This document shows positions 37,525 through 48,754 of a stretch of DNA of 64,000 nucleotides, piece after piece. Origin of the DNA: Capsicum annuum (taxonomy: Eukaryota > Streptophyta > Magnoliopsida > Solanales > Solanaceae). The stretch is from assembly GCF_002878395.1 (NCBI RefSeq), contig NW_025892707.1, positions 248,498-312,497 on the forward strand. The letters run 5' to 3'. Under the pieces are notes generated by a model that was not told the origin of the DNA, did no database searches, and saw only the letters and a program-made list of their open reading frames with translations. Both the position numbers and the translations under genes were made by a program. The first letter of the stretch is position 1, and each line of letters starts with the position of its first letter.

Positions 37525-38897
37525 TGTTGCGCCCAAGTGCACATGAAAGTGTACGTGGTCTCACCAAGTAATACAGTGGCCTTAAATAAAGATAAATATC
37601 GATCCCTCAGAGACTTGTGTTTACAACTTATCCAATTTTAGTCCAACTATTGAGATGAAGTAACCAAGAGAGTTCTAGAGTTGTAAACTAAAAGTAAAGT
37701 AACTAATGTGGAAAAAATGACTTTGGACAATCAATGGATAGAGACCCGGGGTTAAGGCTTATGAATAATCATACTACTCCATTGAGCTTCATTAGTTAGA
37801 CTACTTATCATGGTTGTTGATTCGTAGGTTTTGTCACATGATCATGGACTCCCGACATCTAATTGTCTACCTAAATTGGACATTACACCTACATAATTGA
37901 GCGGGGATGCATGAATCTATCATCCTATATGTGAACCAAGAAAGGGTTCTAGAAATATCGCTATCCTAGATGCTAATTCAAATTCCTTATTTCATAAAAG
38001 AATAAGAACCTTACTCTATTCATCCCCACGTTCTATCTTCCTATTCCCTCTCCCGAGTTTGAAAGGTCGATAATATATGTATCCTAAGGTTAGATACTCC
38101 TTAAAATATTTAAAATAAAGATGAAAAAGCAACCAAATATGATAAGAAATCCAAAACTGCTGAATTTTGCACTAGGCCGCGTCGCGGGGGTCATTACGCA
38201 GGGATAGGGGTCGCTCCGCGAGATAATCACGAGGGGACACTATTTTGGGTCCCTTAGGAATATTCCTATGCATATAACACGCCCCATAGACATTTCCAAG
38301 TTCCCACACACGTTGGTGACATCCAACCTGTCAAATTTTACATCGAGTCATGTCTTGTGCCTCCATTGATCCATTCCCGACCTTGTGGTGTTGTTTAACT
38401 AGATTTCCAGCTTGTATATCATTAATATATCATCATAATCTACTCATCAAGCATTCTATAACATCAAACACCACGGAACATCCATAATGGCGAAGTAGAA
38501 ACTCGAGCTAAGACTAAGCTTGCCCACGTCGATCTTTAACTTATTATTTTGACTCTTGGCTTGATTAAATGACCCTTGAATATTATAAATAAGTTGTTCC
38601 ACACATAATTACACAATATAACCATAAGGAACTCATTTAACATGTTAGAATCCATCTAGATCAACTAGAACGACACCTAGCTCAAGCTAGTAACACTAGT
38701 TTTCTCGTCTAGACTCTAAATGATCAATTTGAATCCAAACTTGTTTGAAAACACATTTAAACATTGTAATCACATAATTAAACACTTAGATGCTTATTTA
38801 TATCATCATTAAGACATTAAGCACTCAAGTTGTCCTCAAAATCAGGCTAAATAAGCTAGGATAACAACATTAAAGTGCATAAAACCACCTTAAATCA
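37525..38897 (-). repeat. E5 5' LTR
   Basis: This is the partner of 33322-34537 (1.37 kb). It contains GTCGCGGGGG near 38182, the counterpart of the left copy's ATCGCGGGGG. Confidence 0.88.
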
Positions 38898-38930
38898 CAC
38901 GGATTTATGGACACCCAACGACCCTGAACT

Positions 38931-38944
38931 GTGATCTTACACCA
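38931..38944 (-). other. E4 primer-binding site, decayed
   Basis: At the LTR edge the plus strand reads GTGATCTTACACCA where other elements here have GCTCTGATACCA. It is poorly preserved, but the position is right. Confidence 0.5.
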
Positions 38945-38948
38945 AGAT

Positions 38949-41588
38949 TGTCATGACCTGAATCCAGGCCTGGACGTGACGGGCAATCTCGAACCCACCA
39001 TGGGCAAAAGAAAATCCCGTTAGCCTTACCTCAAGAGCATATAAATATAAACAGCGGAAGCTAACCAAAAATGATAATAAGAAGGTTAGATAAACCAAAA
39101 GTTCCAAGTATCAATAATCAACCAACACAATACTTGTCAACAAAAGCCTCTAAATCAAGAATGCCAAACTAAGTCGTACATGCCCCCGACTATGACAGAA
39201 AAGAATCCAAAATACTAAAATAATAAAGAAAAAGACAGTGAAATAACCGAGTCTTTTAAAAGATGAAGGCTTACCACTTCACATCAATTCAATAGAAGTA
39301 TTCAACCACTTATCATTGCACAGGAGCAACAGAAAAGTCCTTTGAACTTATATCATGAAATAATACAGCGTTTGGGGACAGTCAGTGGGGTGAGAACTGT
39401 ATGTAACTCAAGGGATAGGAATAAAATAGTGCAATTACTGAAATCCAGTTACAAACCACATGCAGAATAATTTATATACGTATATAGGATGTCGAGATAG
39501 GGACAAGGGTCATAAATATGAGAGTTTAAACCATTATCCTGAACTATGTAGCTCGCTCCATCCTAAAGGCACCCACGGGCTATATGGGTTTGACTCTACC
39601 TGTCGGAAGGGCCCCAGTGCGTGTTAGCCGCACATACCGAGAAAAATTGAGGAAATGCTAAAGACACCAAGGCGATAACCATCCAAAGTATAATGTCCGC
39701 ACTAAGCACACATTCACATAAACCTCTACATCGGCAAACGTGGTTTCTAGTGTTGGTCCTCCCAGGACTACAACTTCATGGTGAGCTACACAATTCCCTT
39801 TAAGCTTAATTTAAAATAATTTTCACATAGATCAATCATTAACCAAGGAGTATTTATTAAGGCATTTACAAACTTGGTATCGCCATACCAATATGCTTGC
39901 AAGCTAATTCAATCATGTCAAACTAATCCATTTAACCATTTGATACGAATACGACCACGGAGGTGGGTGAGTGCGAGAGTGAATGAACCCAAGACTTAGA
40001 GTGTACACGTGAAGTGCAAAGGAAGGCCTAACTAGGCTCCAAAATCAGTCCATACAATGCACTCCAAGGGAGCCCACTTGAAGACTTTGACTAAGAGGTC
40101 ATTTTGGACATTTCACACTATTCTTGTAATACACTATAAATACAACCTTCTAGGGATTCATTCATTAGATTTTGATGTGAATGAATGTTGTATAACATTG
40201 AAAGACAAGTCCTCTCTCCTTGAGGCACAAATCTGAAATTGTAACTAGGGAAATCAACTTGAATGTGGAATCACTCGTGTTGGATTCAAGCTTGGAAACG
40301 TTGGTCCTTGGGAGATCGAGATCCCTCTTGTGCCTACATAGGAGATAGGTTAGTGTTGTGTGTATTATTAAAGGTCCAAGGGTGTAACAATTCTTGGGTT
40401 GTTAATATTATTCCCTCATTTGGTCTATCTATCTATCTTTATCTTTTTGCACTTTGTAGATTCATAGTGGACTGTTTTATGTCCTTCTTGAATTCGAAAT
40501 TTGTTCTCATTGTGTTCATCTTGTTATCATTGTGTTGCTGTTGTTTTTGGTGTCAAATGCACCGTTGTTATCTCGTATTATTGTTGTTGTAGTGAATCCG
40601 AGAGTGGTCTTCATCTTAGTCCTCAAATCCTTAAGATTATTGGACTGTTTTGGAGTTATTTCGTGTTTCCGCTATTTTTCCCGTATCACCATTATACTCT
40701 CAAATTTCGTTTAAAATCCAAAACCATGGCCACCAAGGGCATTCCAAAACCAATTAATCCATTTATCATTTAATGCAATGCAATGGGTTTAAAACATGTT
40801 AAATTATGTGAATAACCATATCTAAAACCAAGATTATAAAGTGGGTTGGGCTTAATACCATTCTCAAGCCAAAATTCATCCAATTTGGGAAAACCCATGT
40901 CCCTTATTCTAACTATTAAAATATGCACGAATTCAATCCCAAAACCATCAATGAAAAGCATGAGATACACATTTAAACATGGGGAAAACAATTCAAGTAG
41001 TGATCAATCAAAATCCCTTAACCCAATTTCAAACCCATTAATTAAAATCACATGAATAATGATTAACTAAATGCTACAATGTAAAAATTCAAGTTAAGGA
41101 TGAGAAACATGCCTGAAATACCAAAGAATTTTGAAGAGAAATCGAAGTTTAGAGTTTGAATGGTGAATCCACTGTAAAAACCTTGAGTTTTCTTGGGTTC
41201 GGAGTTAAAGAAGAGAAAAGTAGTGTTTGATCTTTGACAATTGAGGAAAAGGGATTTATTTGGTGTTTAAAAGTCGTGCAAGGGGTAAAAGGACCAAAAG
41301 CTCCACACCCCAAGTGAAAAAATAAAAACTGAACAAAAATTACATAGCAGTGTGGCATGCTGCTATCGCGGAGCTTAGCCTCCGTACCATGCCCTTATCG
41401 CGGAAATTAAGTGGCATGGCACGCCACTATCGCGGAGGCTCACTACCTCGGAGTTTCAAAATAACCTCAAACCCCTTCCGAAAATTTTGAAACTTTTCTA
41501 AAAATACCCTTTTAACATTCCTTAACATATTCAAGTCAAAGATTGACTTTTTAAAAATAAATTCGTTGAAATTTTACAGAGGTTTACA
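38949..41588 (-). repeat. E4 5' LTR, interrupted by S3
   Basis: It runs from TGTCATGACC to GGTTTACA. With S3 and one target copy removed it is about 1.89 kb. It aligns with 19456-21015. Its U3 has three ATCGCGG sites at about 41364, 41398 and 41440. Confidence 0.85.
39941..40688 (+). mobile_element. S3: solo LTR with 7-bp terminal inverted repeats
   Basis: The 748-bp unit runs from TGATACG to CGTATCA, a perfect 7-bp inverted repeat, and is flanked by identical CCATT duplications (39936-39940 and 40689-40693). The uninterrupted E4 LTR copy near 20310 confirms the insertion. A TATAAATA box at about 40136 suggests plus orientation. ORFs within it look like chance. The identical target copies suggest a fairly late insertion. 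Confidence 0.88.
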
Positions 41589-41955
41589 ATTGTAAGCTAG
41601 GATTCAAATAGAGTTATGGAGACCAAACAAATATTTATGTAGCTTTTGTGAATTCAACGTCAATAATAACTCTATGGAGATCAAATAAAAATTTATGTAG
41701 CAGCTGAACTGTTTGAGGAAGAGAACAATTGTGGTAATGTTTTCACTTTCCTCGAGATCATACCCCATACTAGATGATTATTTTATCTTTTTTCTAATAA
41801 AGGATATGTAAATTCAAACCTCTGTGACTATGGAACATTGGTAGGTAATATCTCCTACTCTTTCCATCTATGTATGTTTGAAGGCTGAATATGGTCGCAT
41901 TGTTTTAAAAATATAAATGTATTGATATTGAGTGTATATTTTACTTTTACTCTTT
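41589..41955. other. Unassigned spacer right of E4
   Basis: No gene is seen. A diverged direct repeat of about 45 bp (near 41610-41655 and 41664-41706, each containing TATGGAGA(C/T)CAAA) is the only structure. Confidence 0.5.
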
Positions 41956-41956
41956 T

Positions 41957-41957
41957 C

Positions 41958-41991
<34 letters not shown>

Positions 41992-41998
41992 TTATTAT
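41957..41998. repeat. (ATT)n microsatellite
   Basis: About a dozen ATT units, nearly perfect, at the left edge of the Helitron-like region. Confidence 0.9.
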
Positions 41999-44347
41999 AG
42001 AAGAGAGGGTTTCGACATACCAACTTCAGCAGGCTGCTTGCTTCGTGATTTTACTATATCATTCCTATTAATTATTATAAGTTAGTTATATATTAAAAAA
42101 TTAATAATATTTAATTCAATTAATTATTATAAGTCATTTATGTATATAGAAGAGACGATTTCGACATGCCTACTTCAGCAGGCTGCTTGCTCCGTGATTT
42201 TACTATATCACCCCTAATTAATTATTATAAGTTATTTATATGTTAAAAAATTAATAATATTTAATTAAAAAAATAAATTAGACATTTATGACATGTCTGC
42301 TTCAACCATGATTTTACTATATCAACCCAATTAATTATTATAAGTCATTTATGTATTCAAAAATTAATAATATTCAATCCGTGATTTTACTATATCACTC
42401 ATAATTAATTATTATAAGTCATTACGTATTAAAAGTTTAATAATATTTAATTGAAAAAGATAAAATAAATATTTATGACATGTTTGCTTTAGCCGTGATT
42501 TTACTATATCACCCCTAATTAATTATTATAAGTCGTTTATGTACTAAAAAATTAATAATATTTAATTAAAAAAGTAAAATAAACATTTATAATATGTCTG
42601 CTTCAGCTGCTTAAACCATAGTTTTACTGAATATCACCACTAATTAATTATTATAAGTCACTTGAGTATTAAAAAATTAATAAAATTTAATAAAAAAGGT
42701 AAAATAGATATAAAAATGATAAATTAACGCTTGATGTTTTAAATTAACTTGACGTCTTATATGAGGTTCACTTAAAAAAAAATTCACAAGTATTTTTTAT
42801 AGTAATTTTTCTTTGTCACTTCTAATTAGTTGTTGTAAGTCATTTAAAACATTTATGTTTTGCTGTTTCATTCGTGATTTTACTATATAACCCCTAATTA
42901 ATTATTATGGTCATCTAAGCATTATGCCACTTAAATTGGAATAGAAAAAATATTATAAATCATAATAATTAAAAATTAACTTATTTAAAAAATATAATTG
43001 GCTATCGACGATACAAAACTCTGGACAGGGAGAGTAACATATATTATTCAAAATTTACATAAAAAGTATTATAATTACAATAGTTAACAACTTAAAATAT
43101 CTAAAAACAATTTAATCTGTTATATATCTCAAAAAAGATACAAAAAATACTATAAATTACAATAATTCACTACTTAAAATATTTAAAAGATATAAATATT
43201 TGGTTGACTCTCAAAATTATATTAGTTACTTAAATTGAAATAGAAGAAAAGTATTATAAATCACAATAAGTAAAAATTAAATTATTTTAAAAATATAATT
43301 CACTATCAATGCCACAAAAGCTTGGATAAGAAAAGTAACGTATATTATTTGAAAATTACATTAAAAATATTATAAATTACAATAGTTAACAACTTAAATT
43401 ATTTAAATACATATTAAAAATATAATTTATTATCTAAATTCTATATGATTCACATAAATTGAGATAAAAAAAATAACATATATTGAATCCGTGCTAGATC
43501 CCGGATGAATCTTAGAATGTATATGCAATCCTTTTTTCAAAAAAAAATTGTTTAAATATATCAAGATTGAAAAGACAAGTTCAAATACAACATACCAAAC
43601 AGTGAATAAGAAATAATGATATCATAAATAATACCAATATTACTGATATAAGAATTATTAATGCGAACATTATATTACTAATACGTTCTATTCAAAATTA
43701 TTTTTATACACTCTAACAAACAACTCCTACGTTTCAATGGAAGGAACATATACAAAGGTAAAGTTCGATACAACATTTATTTTATCTTGTTCTCAAAGTC
43801 AAATAACTTAAATTGATATGACGGATGGTAACTGATAATTTTTTTTATATAATGAAACACTTAAAATTTAAATTTAAAATATTAAATTAATTTAACTCCA
43901 AAGAACAAGTTGACAAATAAAAGAGAAGGAAAAATGAAAGCAAAGGATGTTTATGTCGGCTTGGTAGGGGAATACGATGCAATTTTGAATTATTAATTGT
44001 AATCCATATGTGATGTAATATGCAATGACTAGATAACCTTTTATATCTTTCAACAATTATTTTGTATTTTATATAACAAGTGTCAAGTCTTATGTATTAA
44101 TTCTAATCTCATATTTTATACTTAATGTAGCAAATTTCAGTCATATGATCAAAGATCTAAACTTTAAAATAAATCGAATTTTTTTTATTTATATGAATAA
44201 GTTATACATAATTAACTTACAAGATAATTTGGCTCCTTGAAAAATATTATTAAGTAGTTAATATATTTTGTGTTTAATTTTTTATAATTCATAATTCAAA
44301 TTAACATCAATCTACTTACTATATATAATTAAAATATCTTTATGTTG

Positions 44348-44379
44348 GGCCCATGTTGACACGGGCCATGCTCCTCTAG
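44348..44379 (+). other. Helitron-like 3' terminus (hairpin + CTAG), unit B
   Basis: GGCCCATGTTGACACGGGCC forms a near-perfect hairpin, followed by 8 nt and CTAG, with T next, as expected for insertion between A and T. Confidence 0.65.
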
Positions 44380-45274
44380 TAATAATAAAGGTCAATAAGC
44401 AGGCAGGTCTTCGACATGTCTGTTTGTGCTGCCTACTTCAGCTGCTTCACTCGTAAGTCTACTATATCATCCCTAATTAATTAGTATAAGTCATTTAAGT
44501 ATTAAAAAATTTATAATATTTAATAAAAAAACTAAAATATAAATAAATTAATTTTTGATGTTCTGTGATATCCTCTTCAGCTATTTCAATCGTAATTTTA
44601 CTATATCATCTCTAATTAATTATTATAAGTTATTTAAGTATTAAAAAATTAATTATATTTACTCTTAATAAAGGGCGATAAGCAGGAACGACTTCGACAT
44701 GTCTGCTTGTGCTGCCTGCTTCAGCTGCTTCAATCGCAATTTTACTATATTATCCCTAATTAATTACTATATGCTATTTAAGTATTAAAAAAATTATAGC
44801 ATTTAATAAAAATATAAAATAGACATAAAATAATAATTTAATTTGTATTTTTTAAATTAACTTGATTTCTTATATGAGGTCCATTTATGCTTTTTTCACA
44901 AGTATTTTTTATAGTAATTTTATTATATCACTTCTAATTAGTTATTATAAGGCATTTAAGACATGTCTTCTTTGCTGCTTCAATCGTGATTTTATTATAT
45001 CACATCTAATTAATTATTATTATCGCATTAGAAAATTAATAATATTTCATAAAATAGACACAAAATGATATGTCAACATAAAATATTTGATTGACTATGC
45101 AAATTATATTAGTGCCACATAGGTTGACTTTCGAAATTATATTAAAGTCACTTAAATTGAAATAAAAGAAAAAGTATTATAAATCACAATAATTAAAAAT
45201 TAAAATGATTTTAATAATTATTATCTAAATTATATTTATGTCACATAAATTGAGATAAAAAATAACATATATTG

Positions 45275-45306
45275 GGCCTGTGCTAGCACGGGCCTTCGAT
45301 GTCTAG
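45275..45306 (+). other. Helitron-like 3' terminus (hairpin + CTAG), unit C
   Basis: GGCCTGTGCTAGCACGGGCC is a 20-bp palindrome with one wobble pair, followed by TTCGATGT and CTAG. The next unit starts at 45307. Confidence 0.7.
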
Positions 45307-46362
45307 TATATATAATAAAGGGCGATAAGCAGACACGTCTTCGATATGCCTGCTTGTGTTGCCTGCTTTAGCTGCTTCAATCGTAATTTTATTATATCAT
45401 CCCTAATTAATTAGTATAAGTCATTTAAGTATTAAAAAATTAATAATATTTTATAAAAATTACTCTTAATAATAAAGGGCAATAAGCAGGCAAGTCTTCA
45501 ACATGTCTGCTTGTGTTGCCTGCTTCAGCTACTTCAAGCATAATTTTACTATATCATCTCTAATTAATTAATATAAGTCATTTAATTATTAAAATATTAA
45601 TAATATTTAATATAAAAGTAAATATAGATAAATTAATTCTTGATGTTTTATGATATCTTCTTTATCTGTTTCAATCGTAATTTTACTATACCATCTCTAA
45701 TTAATTACTATAAGTTATTTAAGTATTAAAAAATTAATTATATTTAGTCTTAATAAAGGGCGATAAGCAGGCACGTCTTTGACATGCCTACTTGTGTTGC
45801 TTACTTCAGCTGCTTCAATTTTAATTTTACTATAGTATCTCTAATTAATTACTATATGCTATTTAAGTAATAAAAAAATTATAGCATTTAATAAAAATAT
45901 AAAATAGACATAAAATAATAATTTAATTTGTATTTTTTAAAATTAACTTAATGTCTTATATGAGGTCCATTTATGTTTTTTCCACAAGTATTTTTATAGT
46001 AATTTTATAATATCACTTTTAATTAGTTATTCTAAGTCATTTAAGACATATTTTCTTTGCTGCTTCAATCGTGATTTTATTATATCACCCCTAATTATTA
46101 TTATGTTCACATTAGAAAATTAATAATATTTCATAAAATAGACACAAAATAATATGTCAATATAAAATATTTGATTGACTATCAAAATTATATTAGTGCC
46201 ACATAGGCTGACTTTTGAAATTATATTAGTGTCACTAAAATTGAAATAAAAGAAAAAATATTATAAATCACAATAATTAAAAATTAAAATGATTTTAATA
46301 ATCAATTATCTAAATTATATTTGTATCACATAAATTGAGATAAAAAAAATAGCCTTCGATGT

Positions 46363-46366
46363 CTAG
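46363..46366 (+). other. Helitron-like 3' end lacking its hairpin, unit D
   Basis: The sequence AGCCTTCGATGTCTAGT matches the unit C end, but the upstream arm of the hairpin has been lost. Confidence 0.5.
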
Positions 46367-48262
46367 TACTAATAATAAGAGGAAATAAGCAAGCAGCAGG
46401 TCGTCGCCCCTGCTTGTGTTGCCTGCTTCAGCTGCTTTAATCGTTATTTTACTATATCATCCCTAATTATTTATTATAAGTCATTTACGTAATAGAAAAT
46501 TCATATTAATTATATTCATATTTTACTTATGTATAAGAGGCAGTTGAGAAGAGCTTCCCTTGATTATACTATATCACTTCTAATTAATTATTACATGTTA
46601 TTTAAATTAAAAAATTAATAATATTTCAATTAAAAAATAAAATAGATATTTATGATATGTTTGTTTTAGCTGCTTCAACTATAATTTTACTGTATCACTC
46701 CTAATTAATTATTGTAAGTCATCTAAATATTAAAAAAATTATTATAAAGTCATTTAAGTATTAAAAAATTAATAATATCTAATATTAAATTAACTTGATG
46801 TATTATATGTGATTCACTTAATTTTTTTTACAAGTATTTTTTATAATAATTTTGTTATATAACTTTTAATTAGTTATTATAAGTCATTTAAGACATGTCT
46901 GTTTCGCTGCTTCAATCATAATTTTACTATATCGCCCCTAATATTAATTATTATGGTCATCTAAACATTGTTTTATTTAAATACTAATAAAAGAAAAAAT
47001 ATTATAAATCACAATAATTAAAAAGTTAAATTGTTTAAAAAGTATAACTGACTATCAATGACACAAAATTTTGAATAAGGAAAGTAACATATATTATTTG
47101 AAAATTACATAAAAAAATATTATAAATTACAATAATTAACTATTTAAACTATCTAAAAAAATTTACTTTGCTATATATTTTAAAAAATTACTACAAATCA
47201 CAATAATTAACAACTTTAAAAATTTAAAGGTCAATTTGTTGCTTTGGCATAACTTCATTGGTCCTTTCCCTTGCTTTCATTTTTTGCATCAATTTAAATT
47301 TGTTTGTCTTATTTTGTTTATCTGGTATATATTCCAACAAAAGTACAAAAAAAAATCTATAAATCATAATAATTAATAACTAAAAAATTTTAAAATATAA
47401 GATATTTGGCTGACTCTTGAAATTATATCAATATCATTTAAATTGAAATAGAAGAAAGAGTATTATAAATCATAGTAATTATAAACTTAAATTATTTTTA
47501 AAATATAATTGACCATTAATGCCACAAAATTTTGGACAAGGAGAGTAACATATATCATTTGAAAGTACATTAAAAAATATTATAAATTATAATATTTAAT
47601 AACTTAAAATATCTAAAAAAAATTATTTGGTTATATATTAAAAAAAATATTATAGATCACAATAATTAACAACTTTAAAAAAATTTAAAATCTAAAATAT
47701 TTGGTTGACTCTCAAAATTATATCAGTGTCACTTAAATTAGAATAACTAAAAATATAATTGACTATCAATGCCACAAATGTTTGGACAAAGAGAGTAACA
47801 TGTATTATTTAAAAATTACATAAAAAGTACAATAATTACAATAGTTAATAGCTTAAAATATCTTTAAAAAATTAATCTTTTATACATTTAAAAAAAAAGT
47901 ACTATAAATCACAATAATTAACAACTTAAAATTTTCTAAATATATAAACTATTTGTTTGACTCTCAAAATTATATCAGTGCCACTTAAATAAGAATAGAG
48001 AAGAGGTATTATAAATCTCACTAATAAAAATTTTAAATTATTTTAAAATATAATTGAATATCAATATCACAAAAGTTTGAACAAGGAGAGTACCATGTAT
48101 TATTTCAAAATTACATAAAAATCTTATAAATTACAATAGTTAACAACTTAAAATAACAAAAGCATCTTACAAATATAGTAATTAATTATCTAAATTATAT
48201 TTGTCTCACATAAATTGAGACTAAAAAATAACATATATTGGGTCCGTGCCTTCGACATCTAG

Positions 48263-48550
48263 AGGGTGTTTGGGTAAGCTTATTTTTTTTATCAAAATGA
48301 CTTTTAAGCCATTTTTTGCTTTTGGAAGTGTTTGTTGTTCTTAAAATTGCTTTAAAAAAGGTCAATTTTGGCTTTTTAAAAGCCAAAAGTAAAAAAGTAA
48401 CCTCTCCCTTGCTTTTTTTTGGGCTTATAAGCCAATTTAAGTTGACTAAGCAAATGACATATATGTCCCTTGTAATTCTTCCTTATTTCGAATATACCCT
48501 TTTTGTAGCCCTAATTTTCTTTCACTACCCAGGATATTCATTTTGCTCTC
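48263..48550. mobile_element. hAT-like MITE fragment
   Basis: It starts GGGTGTTTGGGTAAGCTTA, like many plant hAT MITE ends, and contains inverted AAGCC/GGCTT and GGCTTATAAGCC motifs. The opposite terminus is not visible, so only a fragment is claimed. Confidence 0.45.
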
Positions 48551-48552
48551 AA

Positions 48553-48583
48553 ATATACATATACATATACATACATACATACA

Positions 48584-48649
<66 letters not shown>
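48553..48649. repeat. (TACA)n(TA)n microsatellite
   Basis: A (TACA) run up to about 48612 is followed by about 19 TA units to 48649. The pararetrovirus sequence starts immediately after. Confidence 0.95.
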
Positions 48650-48651
<2 letters not shown>

Positions 48652-48741
48652 AATATTGTATTTGAATATATGAAAGAAAAGGATAATGAGTTAGCAGATC
48701 AGTTAAGTAGACTACAAATTAAAACAAAACAAGTTAATTAA
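48650..48741 (+). pseudogene. Pararetrovirus pol, last RNase H segment
   Basis: This reads as the RNase H end (DNELADQLSRLQIKTKQVN, then TAA) and matches 58326-58420 closely. The rest of this pol copy is absent because the virus sequence starts at the microsatellite. An apparent ORF through the microsatellite into this segment is fortuitous. Confidence 0.88.
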
Positions 48742-48754
48742 CCTTTGTTTCAGC

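Larger units (their letters stand above)
33322..38897 (-). mobile_element. E5: gag-only, Athila/Tat-like LTR element in the E4 leader
   Basis: Paired LTRs at 33322-34537 and 37525-38897 both start TGTTGCGCCC and end AAATCA. They flank a 2.99-kb interior. Flanks CACCG and CACGG are a 5-bp target duplication with one change. The primer site next to the right LTR resembles the tRNA-Asp type used by Athila/Tat elements, which sets the minus orientation. The interior has gag-like sequence and a long untranslated region, but no protease, RT or integrase. It resembles gag-only (TR-GAG-type) non-autonomous elements. Confidence 0.82.
16989..41588 (-). mobile_element. E4: old Ty3/gypsy element carrying four nested guests
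   Basis: E4 is recovered by joining its pieces. The 3' LTR is 16989-17023 plus 19456-21015 (truncated). The protease-gag remnant is 31200-33321. The leader and decayed primer site are 38898-38948. The 5' LTR is 38949-39940 plus 40689-41588. The outer flanks ATTAT (16984-16988) and ATTGT (41589-41593) differ at one base and fit a 5-bp target duplication. The guests are S1, E3 (with S2 inside), E5 and S3. Its integrase, RNase H and most of RT are missing through a deletion at 31199/31200. Its gag and LTR resemble E3, so the two are related families. Confidence 0.82.
41999..48262 (+). mobile_element. Array of Helitron-like non-autonomous units
   Basis: This AT-rich 6.3-kb tract is built of diverged copies of one family. 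A module of the type AAGCAGGCA...TGCCTGCTT, then TTTACTATATCACCCCTAAT, then a TTATAAGTCATTTA-like run recurs throughout. Unit ends read CTAG at 44376, 45303, 46363 and 48259. At 44376 and 45303 the CTAG follows a 20-bp GC hairpin by 8 nt, the hallmark of a Helitron 3' end. New units start directly after CTAG. I see no Rep/helicase coding. Units were separated by boundary marks, not by alignment. Confidence 0.62.

Noticed and set aside
40263..40773. Overlapping plus-strand open frames with Cys/Val-rich products
   Set aside because: They lie inside solo LTR S3 and continue into the E4 LTR across the insertion border; no family resemblance.
48316..48741. A 141-codon open frame running from the MITE through the microsatellite into viral pol
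   Set aside because: The middle is translated simple repeat and only the last 30 codons match a known gene, so the fusion is fortuitous.
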